DNA of 64,000 nt from Spirosoma pollinicola. Lineage in GTDB: Bacteria > Bacteroidota > Bacteroidia > Cytophagales > Spirosomataceae. The translations under genes and the position numbers were made by a program. Each line of letters begins with the position of its first letter. The first letter of the stretch is position 1. A model generated the notes under the pieces. The model was not told the DNA's origin, ran no database searches, and saw only the letters and a program-made list of their open reading frames with translations. Below, piece by piece: positions 45,005 to 51,859 of this stretch. The DNA is taken from positions 2,519,027-2,583,026 of the forward strand of contig NZ_CP025096.1 in NCBI RefSeq assembly GCF_002831565.1, in the 5' to 3' direction.

Positions 45005-46270
45005 ATGAGATCAATAGCCCCGCTTCTAATTTTATTGACCGTTGTTGCCTGTTCTCCGGCTCGCCGAATTACTCGTGAGCTGCAAACAAGCCCGATATAT
45101 ACAGATCACTTCACGGGTGTTGCCTTGTACGACCCGGTTAAAAAGCGGTCGTTGATTCAGCATAATGCTGACAAGCCGTTTACGCCAGCGTCGAACACAA
45201 AATTAGTTAGCTTCTATGCGGGGCTGCTGTCTCTGCGCGACTCGCTGCCCGTGTTGCGTTATGCCATTCGGAACGACTCGCTGATTTTCTGGGGAACCGG
45301 CAACCCCCTTTTGCTTCACCCTGATTTGCCTGATACAACGGCGCTAGCTTTTTTACGAAATCGCCCGGAGCGGTTATTCTTCTCTGCGGCAAACTATACC
45401 GGCCCACGCTTCGGGGCGGGTTGGTCCTGGGATGATTACAACGACGACTATTCAGCGGAGTTAGCTCCGTTGCCCATTTATGGCAATGTTGTCCGCTTCG
45501 ATAAGGATAAGGTCAGTCCTCACCGATTTATTGACAGCACGAAAGCACTGCCTAATGTAGCCAATAGCGTACATCGGTCGGAATTTAGTAACCAGTTTGT
45601 TCGGGCAGTTGATGAAAAAGCCACGCGTCAGGATGTGCCGTTCAGGTGGTCTGCTGCGTTAGCGGCTCAACTACTGGCCGATACGCTGCATCGGCCAGTT
45701 GGCGTCGTAAATATAGCTTTACCAACAAATTCCCGACTTCTGCGTGGAACCTCTACCGACTCGCTCTACAAACGAATGCTGCATGTTAGCGATAATCAGT
45801 TTGCCGAGCAAGTTCTGTTCATGGCCTCCGCAGAGGGGAATTCAGTGCAGCTCAATCCTGTAGGTGAGATACGTCGACTATTTGATAGCCTTCATTACTC
45901 AACCGCACCGGGAAGTCCGGCCAAATGGGTCGACGGGTCGGGACTGTCGCGCTACAATTTATTTACGCCCAATATTCTCATCAACTTACTAGGCCATATT
46001 TACGCCAAAGTGCCTCAGCAGCGGCTATTTACCTTGCTGCCGGCCGCCGGGCAATCGGGCACATTGCGAAGTCTTTCGATAGATGGCAAACCCTATATTT
46101 TTGCCAAATCCGGCTCCATGACGGGCGTGTATAACCTAAGCGGCTACGTGTTGACCCGGCAAAATAAGCTCTTGTATTTCAGCATCATGCACAACAACTT
46201 CACCCAAACCGTCAGCGAAATGCGTCGCCGAACGGCGGAGTTACTAAAACAAATTCACGAACGGTTTTAA
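45005..46270 (+). CDS. dacB: D-alanyl-D-alanine carboxypeptidase/endopeptidase (PBP4-type)
   Basis: 421 residues of a penicillin-binding protein of the S13/PBP4 family that trims peptidoglycan stem peptides in the periplasm. Seen: lipoprotein signal ending LLTVVAC, the SxxK motif FTPASNTKLVS with the nucleophile Ser, the SxN motif HVSDNQFAEQ, and the KTG-type box FAKSGSMTGV. The start ATG at 45005 (MRSIAPLL) precedes a normal lipobox; a TTG 5 codons upstream would lie in the repeat. Slightly shorter than the E. coli enzyme. Same strand as the VCBS gene but separated by a two-level palindrome. Confidence 0.92.
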   Translation: MRSIAPLLILLTVVACSPARRITRELQTSPIYTDHFTGVALYDPVKKRSLIQHNADKPFTPASNTKLVSFYAGLLSLRDSLPVLRYAIRNDSLIFWGTGNPLLLHPDLPDTTALAFLRNRPERLFFSAANYTGPRFGAGWSWDDYNDDYSAELAPLPIYGNVVRFDKDKVSPHRFIDSTKALPNVANSVHRSEFSNQFVRAVDEKATRQDVPFRWSAALAAQLLADTLHRPVGVVNIALPTNSRLLRGTSTDSLYKRMLHVSDNQFAEQVLFMASAEGNSVQLNPVGEIRRLFDSLHYSTAPGSPAKWVDGSGLSRYNLFTPNILINLLGHIYAKVPQQRLFTLLPAAGQSGTLRSLSIDGKPYIFAKSGSMTGVYNLSGYVLTRQNKLLYFSIMHNNFTQTVSEMRRRTAELLKQIHERF

Positions 46271-46466
46271 GATTTCCTCGTCTAGTATAGCCGTCTGGCG
46301 ACTGTTGCGGTGAATAACAGGTTTAATCACCGCATACTATGCTGTGATTAAGGTTTGTTGCATAGTAAATATACATGATACGGGCAGAGTCAGGCGGGCG
46401 AAGTACCAGTTACCTATTAGCTGATCGGATATGATCGCGTCGTGGTAAATTGACGGGTATTATCCC

Positions 46467-47771
46467 TTATTGCTTGATCAACAAATACACTGGATAACTC
46501 ACCGCAATGAACCCGAGCGCATACAAGCTACTCGAAAAATCGCCGATTACGACGCCGACTAGAAAGGCTATGGATGCAAAAAGCAATGTCCAGGTTGAAA
46601 ACGGGTACCCCCAGGCATGTACCGGCCGGGCAAGTTCGGGCTCCGTTTGCCGTAAGCGAATAAGCGCAGCAAAAGCCGAAGCATAGCAAAGCACGAAAAA
46701 AAACGTAGCGATGTCGGAGAGTTTGCTGTACGTATTGGTTAGAATCATTAAGATCGACGCACCTGCGGTCAGCATGGTTGCGTTCAGCGGTGTACCCCCC
46801 GAATTGACCTGTGTAACAAAACGGAAAAACAGGCCATCGCGACCCATCGCGAAAATAACACGCGGGTTAAACATGATCTGGGCATTGATAATCCCCATAA
46901 TAGAGATCATCAGCAGGAATGTGACCACCTGGGCGCTGCCTGGCCCAAACAGCACCTGGACTGCATCGGCAGCCGGAAGTTTTGACCCCGCCAGCGCTGA
47001 TACGGGCAAAATGTATAGTAAGGCAAGGTTTACCAGCACGTAAATGCCGATAATCAGCAGCACCCCACTAATCATAGAACGAGGCAAATTGCGGCTCGGA
47101 TCAACGTCTTCCTCGGTGAAATAGGCCGCCGTGTGCCAGCCATCGTAGGTATAAAAGACCGCTTGCAGCGCAGCAAGTACACCCAGCCAGATTCCGCCTT
47201 CTGCCAGTGGCCGGATAGTATCAACAGAAGCGACTACGGGCTGGTCGGGCTTTATAACAAAGCAAACAACCACAAATACCAGTAAACCGACGCCTTTCAG
47301 CACGCTCATTACCTCCTGTGCCCGGCTGGCCAGCCGCACCCCAACGGAGTGAAATGCCACGAAGGCAACCAGAATACCGATGGCCGTTATCTTTTGATAG
47401 TCAACAAATGAAGGAAATAATAAGCTGATATACTCGCTCATGACAGCGGCCCCAAACGCCATAGCCGATACGCTGCCCAGCCAGCTACTGATGCCAATAA
47501 TAAATCCCGCGTAATTGCCGAAGGCCCGTCGTGCATACACATACCAGCCACCCGCTTTGGGGAGCATGGTGCCCAGTTCCATGACGGAGAGGGACCCTGC
47601 TAATGCATAAACACCCACTATAAGCCAGACGGCAATAATTAAAATCGGGTTGCCAATATCCTGCGCAATGGGGCCGGGCTTACGTAAAATGCCCGTGCCA
47701 ATGGTACCACCAATCGTAACGGCCACGCCGAAACCGACGCCTAATAATTTTTTGAGTTGGTTTTGAGCCAT
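46467..47771 (-). CDS. APC-family amino-acid permease
   Basis: 434 residues with about 12 membrane helices. The first helix has the APC signature VGFGVAVTIGGTIGTGILRKPGPIAQ, where the unwound G-S/T-G region binds the amino-acid backbone, then MELGTMLPKAGGWYVYARRAFG and FYTYDGWHTAAYFTEEDVDPSRN. It resembles LAT-type exchangers or amino-acid importers; substrate unknown. The 196-bp gap downstream (to PBP4) has two hairpin-like palindromes (GCGGTGA/TCACCGC and ACTATGC/GCATAGT) but no clear U-tract. Confidence 0.92.
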   Translation of the reverse strand: MAQNQLKKLLGVGFGVAVTIGGTIGTGILRKPGPIAQDIGNPILIIAVWLIVGVYALAGSLSVMELGTMLPKAGGWYVYARRAFGNYAGFIIGISSWLGSVSAMAFGAAVMSEYISLLFPSFVDYQKITAIGILVAFVAFHSVGVRLASRAQEVMSVLKGVGLLVFVVVCFVIKPDQPVVASVDTIRPLAEGGIWLGVLAALQAVFYTYDGWHTAAYFTEEDVDPSRNLPRSMISGVLLIIGIYVLVNLALLYILPVSALAGSKLPAADAVQVLFGPGSAQVVTFLLMISIMGIINAQIMFNPRVIFAMGRDGLFFRFVTQVNSGGTPLNATMLTAGASILMILTNTYSKLSDIATFFFVLCYASAFAALIRLRQTEPELARPVHAWGYPFSTWTLLFASIAFLVGVVIGDFSSSLYALGFIAVSYPVYLLIKQ

Positions 47772-47898
47772 AGTCAGGCAGGAAAAAGCTACGTTTCGGA
47801 ATGGGGTATTTTACAATGATAGCGAAAAAAGCGGCCCATCTGTGATTCTAATGCTGGTTCTGGCCGTCGACGTTGCTGTTTTTCGTAAGTTTGCCAAT

Positions 47899-48291
47899 AT
47901 GAGAGCCTTGCTGATGCATCCGTATGCGCTGGTTTTTTTTGGGGGTGGCGCAGGGAGCTTGCTCCGCTACGTCACCGGTCGGTTTGTACCGGCCACGATC
48001 ATAAACACCCCTTTTCCAAAGGCTATTTTATTGGTCAACATTGTTGCCAGCTTCGTTCTTGGTGCTATTGTTGGGCTGGTGATGAGTAAATCGGCAAGTG
48101 AGGAAGCCCGTCTGTTGATCGGCGTAGGCTTTTGCGGGGGGCTCAGTACGTTCTCAAGTTTTAGTTATGACACGGTTGTACTAATACAAACTGGTCGTTT
48201 TGGGGCGGCCTTACTTAACATCGGCCTTAATTTGGTATTCTGTTTAACGGCTGCTGCCGGTGGACTTTGGCTTGGACAAAAAATAGGATGA
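47899..48291 (+). CDS. crcB: Fluoride efflux channel
   Basis: 130 residues with four membrane helices of the Fluc/CrcB fluoride channel family. Seen: FFGGGAGSLLRYVTGR, LVNIVASFVLGAIVG (Asn of the pore) and VGFCGGLSTFSSFSYDTV (the Phe-box and TFSSF sodium/fluoride site). Start options are the ATG at 47899 (chosen, normal family length) or GTG/ATG at 47842/47851. I see no fluoride riboswitch in the 70-bp upstream gap. The stop codon overlaps the start of the M14 gene by 4 bp (ATGA), so the two are translationally coupled. Confidence 0.9.
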   Translation: MRALLMHPYALVFFGGGAGSLLRYVTGRFVPATIINTPFPKAILLVNIVASFVLGAIVGLVMSKSASEEARLLIGVGFCGGLSTFSSFSYDTVVLIQTGRFGAALLNIGLNLVFCLTAAAGGLWLGQKIG

Positions 48292-49730
48292 AGCTATCCC
48301 TGATTATCCCTTTATTTCTAATGTATTCTACTCATTTGCAAGCTCAGGAAGAATCCCGCCGGTTACACGACGCCCACGATATCTATAAAGAAAAAGCCTT
48401 TACACACCGGCGATTTAAACATGCCGATATGGTACCTGTGCTCAATGCACTGAGTCAGCCGATGTCGGTGAGTCAGGTAGGAGAGTCGCTGGAGAAGCGG
48501 GCTATCTACCAGGTCAAGGCCGGAACGGGAACGACCAACGTACTTTTGTGGAGCCAGATGCACGGCGACGAAGCCACCGCTACCATGGCTCTGTTCGACA
48601 TATTCAACTTTCTGAGCGGTAAAAATGACGGATTTGATGAACTTCGGCAGGCAATTCTCTCCAAAACGACGCTTTACTGCCTGCCGATGCTCAACCCGGA
48701 TGGAGCCGAACGGTTTCAACGCCGGACAGCAACGGACATTGACATGAACCGCGATGCGCTGCGTCTTCAAACGCCTGAAGGAACCTTGCTCAAGCACATG
48801 CAGCAAACGCTGAAACCCTTGGTCGGGTTTAATCTTCATGATCAGAATCCGCGCTATAGTGTTGGGAAAACAGGCAAACAGGCCGTTGTGTCTTTTCTGG
48901 CAACGGCCTACGACGAAGAGCGGAACATCAACGACATTCGGCAGCGATCCATGCAGCTCATTGTGGGAATGAACCGCGTATTGCAGCAATTTATACCGGG
49001 GCAGGTTGCCCGCTATGACGATGAGTTTGAACCCAGAGCGTTTGGCGATAATATTCAGAAATGGGGTACTACCTTGATTTTGATCGAATCGGGAGGCTAT
49101 AAAGGTGATTCAGAAAAGATGACGATTCGGCGTCTGAATTTCGTCGCGATCCTGTCCGCCCTGAAAGCCATTGCCGATGGTTCGTATAAACAGGAGAGTA
49201 ATGGGGATTATCAGGCCATTCCGGAAAATGGCCGCGCCCTGTTCGACGTCCTGATTCGGAACGCCACTGTTCTGCGTCAGGGCAAACAAGTCAGGGTCGA
49301 TGTGGGCATCAACTATAACGAGGTCAATGATAAGGATGCCAAAACCTTTCAGTACAAGAGTATCATTGACGATATTGGCGATTTGTCTACATTTCACGGC
49401 CTTGAGGAAATCGACGCCACAGGCTTGACATTGGTGCCCGCTCGCCTTTATCCCGAAACGCTCGAATCGGCTTCTGATCTCGACAAACTTGATGTGCCTG
49501 CTCTCCGGCGTGATGGCGTCGTTCTCTTTAAGGTTCGGCAGAAATTAACCGATTCTTTCCCCACTCAGGCAGTACATTTATTGACTGAAGGTGAGTTGCC
49601 GGGTAAGCCGCTTCAGTTGGAGCAGATTCCAACTTTCCTGTTAATGAAGGGGAAAGAAATAAAATACCAGTTTGTAAATGGCTTCTGGAAAGACAGTAAA
49701 GAGGGGGTGACAAACGGCGTTATTGAGTAG
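48288..49730 (+). CDS. M14-family zinc carboxypeptidase, secreted
   Basis: 480 residues: signal peptide about 1-19 (LSLIIPLFLMYSTHLQAQ), then an M14 metallopeptidase domain. Seen: MHGDEATATMALFDI (zinc ligands His and Glu in HxxE), LPMLNPDGAERFQRRTATDIDMNRD (N-P-D-G and N-R-D substrate motifs), VGFNLHDQNPRY (third zinc-ligand His) and LILIESGGY (catalytic Glu). Residues after about 300 form a separate C-terminal region of unknown role. The start ATG at 48288 overlaps the crcB stop by 4 bp. The peptide substrate is unknown. Confidence 0.9.
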   Translation: MKLSLIIPLFLMYSTHLQAQEESRRLHDAHDIYKEKAFTHRRFKHADMVPVLNALSQPMSVSQVGESLEKRAIYQVKAGTGTTNVLLWSQMHGDEATATMALFDIFNFLSGKNDGFDELRQAILSKTTLYCLPMLNPDGAERFQRRTATDIDMNRDALRLQTPEGTLLKHMQQTLKPLVGFNLHDQNPRYSVGKTGKQAVVSFLATAYDEERNINDIRQRSMQLIVGMNRVLQQFIPGQVARYDDEFEPRAFGDNIQKWGTTLILIESGGYKGDSEKMTIRRLNFVAILSALKAIADGSYKQESNGDYQAIPENGRALFDVLIRNATVLRQGKQVRVDVGINYNEVNDKDAKTFQYKSIIDDIGDLSTFHGLEEIDATGLTLVPARLYPETLESASDLDKLDVPALRRDGVVLFKVRQKLTDSFPTQAVHLLTEGELPGKPLQLEQIPTFLLMKGKEIKYQFVNGFWKDSKEGVTNGVIE

Positions 49731-49732
49731 GG

Positions 49733-49787
49733 TAATACAAGCGTAATACCAGCATAATATTGGTGTAACGCCATCGACTTACTTTTA
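49733..49787 (+). promoter_or_regulatory. Promoter with four 11-bp direct repeats (PhoB/OmpR-type box)
   Basis: Four TAA-led units follow one another at exactly 11 bp: starts at 49733, 49744, 49755 and 49766 (TAATACAAGCG, TAATACCAGCA, TAATATTGGTG, TAACGCCATCG). The last starts 14 bp before a TACTTTTA at 49780-49787, close to the Bacteroidetes -7. No TTTG -33 is present at the usual distance. An 11-bp period of 7+4 bases replacing the upstream promoter element is the layout of PhoB and other OmpR-family activators. The same 14-bp spacing occurs at 51785-51828. Confidence 0.72.
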
Positions 49788-49793
49788 CATACA

Positions 49794-49880
49794 GATCAGG
49801 CTTGCCAATTAAGCACTCATCTAAATCCTCATATTGGTGTCGCCAGAAAAAACCAGAGCCCTGTTCTGGTTTTTTCTTTT
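49794..49880 (+). ncRNA. Candidate small RNA (about 85-90 nt) under the 11-bp-repeat promoter
   Basis: A short transcript is predicted from about 49794 (7 bp after the -7) to the terminator at 49845-49880. There is no ATG in the region and no convincing short ORF that ends before the terminator. It contains the 13-nt ATATTGGTGTCGC (49831-49843), found again at 56493-56505 just before the terminator of the TonB receptor operon. A similar run (ATATTGGTGTAACGCC, 49757 region) lies in the promoter. Function unknown; it may be regulatory or a remnant of a lost operon. Confidence 0.5.
49845..49880 (+). terminator. Terminator of the candidate small RNA
   Basis: A 13-bp perfect stem (49845-49857 with 49865-49877, loop GCCCTGT) with a TTTTTT run in and after the stem. 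It could also end the upstream M14 gene's transcript. Confidence 0.85.
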
Positions 49881-50085
49881 TGTTGCCCATACTTTCCCTT
49901 CGTGACAATTTTGCCTGCACTGGATTGGAAGTCTACTATTCCTGGTTGTGGTAAATGAAGGTTAACAAAACGGTGTTTATATATCGAAAAAAATTCATAA
50001 ACGCTTTATTATATGTTCATTAGAGTAAGATAATAGTCTATGCTCGTTTTACATTCATACCGCAAGGATAAGTCAACTCGACACC

Positions 50086-51396
50086 ATGAAAAAGAGCTGT
50101 TCTGTACTATTCGGCCTATGGCTAATTGCGAGTCATTTAGTGCTCGGGCAATCGCCAGCCGATGTACTGAATCTGCCTATCACTGTCAGAAAGGGCTATG
50201 GGCCTTTCGGTGTTGGCTTTTCCCGATTCACCCCGGATGAACACGATGATTCGAACTGGAGTAAACTGAAATTGCCGGTAAAAGGCATACCGGCAACATG
50301 GACCAACGTTCAAAAAGGGATGGGCAGACTCAATACCTGGCAACTCATTTATCAGAATACACAGGCAGGTAAAGTACCCAGAACATGGTATGAAGGCTAT
50401 TTGCAAAACAGACAGCTATCGCTTGACGAGACAAGATTCTCCAGACAGCCTATCAAATGTTACGTCTACTTACTAAAAGGCTTTGATCAAAAGAGGGGAA
50501 AATGGGTAGTCATGGTTGACACCAATAACAATCTTGATTTCAGCGACGAAACACCGTTCGAACCAGAACCGATTAAACCCGGAGTTATATCCGAGGGTAT
50601 AGACGATGCCCATCTGGTTACCTATCAGACCTTTCAAAAAGGAAAGATAATAACCTCGCAAATACCGATAGTTGTTAAACGGATGGGCGATGATCTATTT
50701 TTTAACTTTCCTCAATATGCCGAGACTTCCCTGAAACAGGGGGCTGAGCAAATTGATCTAGTCATCTCCAACGGCTTCCTAGGATTGAACTTTGCCGAAA
50801 TCACTACTATTGCCAGAAAACCCCGGTGGTTTTGGCAAACCAAGATAGATCCTTCTTTATTTATAGAAATAGGTGATATCATCACAATAGGCGGTCGACG
50901 ATACAGAAATAAAGGCGTCAATACCTATCTTAATACATTGGAACTAGCCGCAGTCACTACTCAGTCCAACGTTTATTCATTAAAACCTGGTGAGTACTTT
51001 TTGCCGTTTGTGGCGCCTGAATTTAGCACAGGCCGATCTATATCCCTGACCAGTGTAAAAGGGAAATGGGTCTATATTGACTTTTGGGGTACCTGGTGCA
51101 AACCCTGCGTAGAAATGATTCCTACCTTAAAAAAACTCTATCAGGGTTTAGATAAAAGCCGTTTTGAATTTATCGGTATTGCCGGAAACCAGTCGCCCGA
51201 GCAGTTAAGAAGGTTTATCAAAAAAAACGAGTTAACGTGGCCGCAGATCTTATCCACAGATAATAAGCAATTGATCGCACAGTATCATATCAACAGCTAC
51301 CCCACGAGTGTTTTACTTGATCCATCAGGTAAGATAATTGCCAAAGATTTGAGCCTGGAGAGCCTGTCTGCAAAGTTGAAGGAGTTAAACCGGTAG
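50086..51396 (+). CDS. TlpA-like thioredoxin-domain protein, secreted
   Basis: 436 residues: signal peptide about 1-22 (LFGLWLIASHLVLGQ), a ~270-residue N-terminal domain I do not recognise (containing VVMVDTNNNLDFSDETPFEPE, an EF-hand-like acidic loop), and a C-terminal thioredoxin-like domain of the TlpA/AhpC-TSA type with the active site WGTWCKPCVEMIP (Cys-x-x-Cys) and cis-Pro loop NSYPTSVLLDPSG. It probably reduces disulfides or catalyses redox exchange in the periplasm. Codons and composition are more AT-rich than in the neighbours. The gene stands alone between two Pho-like units but shows no 11-bp repeats of its own. Confidence 0.85.
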   Translation: MKKSCSVLFGLWLIASHLVLGQSPADVLNLPITVRKGYGPFGVGFSRFTPDEHDDSNWSKLKLPVKGIPATWTNVQKGMGRLNTWQLIYQNTQAGKVPRTWYEGYLQNRQLSLDETRFSRQPIKCYVYLLKGFDQKRGKWVVMVDTNNNLDFSDETPFEPEPIKPGVISEGIDDAHLVTYQTFQKGKIITSQIPIVVKRMGDDLFFNFPQYAETSLKQGAEQIDLVISNGFLGLNFAEITTIARKPRWFWQTKIDPSLFIEIGDIITIGGRRYRNKGVNTYLNTLELAAVTTQSNVYSLKPGEYFLPFVAPEFSTGRSISLTSVKGKWVYIDFWGTWCKPCVEMIPTLKKLYQGLDKSRFEFIGIAGNQSPEQLRRFIKKNELTWPQILSTDNKQLIAQYHINSYPTSVLLDPSGKIIAKDLSLESLSAKLKELNR

Positions 51397-51784
51397 AATT
51401 TCGCATGATGATCTACTTATAGCCTAAAATGTACGCTTGTTCAGGTAAGGTATGTTAAGCCAACATTACGAAATGGCGTTTTGACTCGTGAGGCCACATG
51501 ACCTGATAATAGAGCAAAATTTACGCTTAAATCGCTCGTAAAGAGGGTATGAACCTGGTTTTTTAGTTGTAATCACGCGATTAATCACAGCATAACCCCA
51601 CAGTTGATAGAGGCTATGACAATTTACATTGGTGTACTGTTGCCAAATTAAAATAGAATATATCCGTGTTTTGAAAAATAATATATGGTAGGATCTTGGT
51701 TTGCCATTCAAAAAAGTGCCTTATTACACGTCAGGCATAAGTCTAACGGTCAGCCAATTGTGTTATTATCGGTCAGTTAAAAGT
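51397..51784. other. AT-rich gene-poor stretch upstream of TonB receptor
   Basis: No gene I can support. A minus-strand frame at 51466-51711 (81 codons, MNGKPRSYHILFFKTR start) has no recognisable motif and composition typical of chance frames. No repeat or structured RNA is seen. The promoter of the receptor lies at its end. Confidence 0.5.
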
Positions 51785-51828
51785 TAATATTCGTGTAACA
51801 TTGAGGTAATATTGAGCGGGTAGTTTTG
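51785..51828 (+). promoter_or_regulatory. Promoter with three 11-bp direct repeats (PhoB/OmpR-type box)
   Basis: Three units, TAATATTCGTG, TAACATTGAGG and TAATATTGAGC, start at 51785, 51796 and 51807, exactly 11 bp apart. The last starts 14 bp before TAGTTTTG (51821-51828), a perfect TAnnTTTG. The usual -33 TTTG is absent. Transcription would begin about 51835, 25 bp before the ATG at 51860. Confidence 0.78.
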
Positions 51829-51859
51829 CAGCGCTAAAAGCGATACCAAAACATAAAAA

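Noticed and set aside
47772..47898. Fluoride riboswitch upstream of crcB
   Set aside because: The conserved GGNGATGG and CTGATGA-type core is not seen in the 127-bp gap.
49720..49920. Minus-strand 66-codon frame antisense to the candidate small RNA
   Set aside because: It runs through the terminator hairpin and promoter repeats, has no family pattern, and its KKKK-rich N-terminus comes from the terminator T-run.
49886..50085. Third 11-bp-repeat box upstream of the TlpA gene
   Set aside because: Sequence is AT-rich with scattered TAA words but no regular 11-bp series and no well placed TAnnTTTG.
51466..51711. Minus-strand 81-codon frame before the TonB receptor
   Set aside because: No recognisable motif, AT-driven composition, no promoter or neighbour; may be a chance frame. 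Left as a gap.
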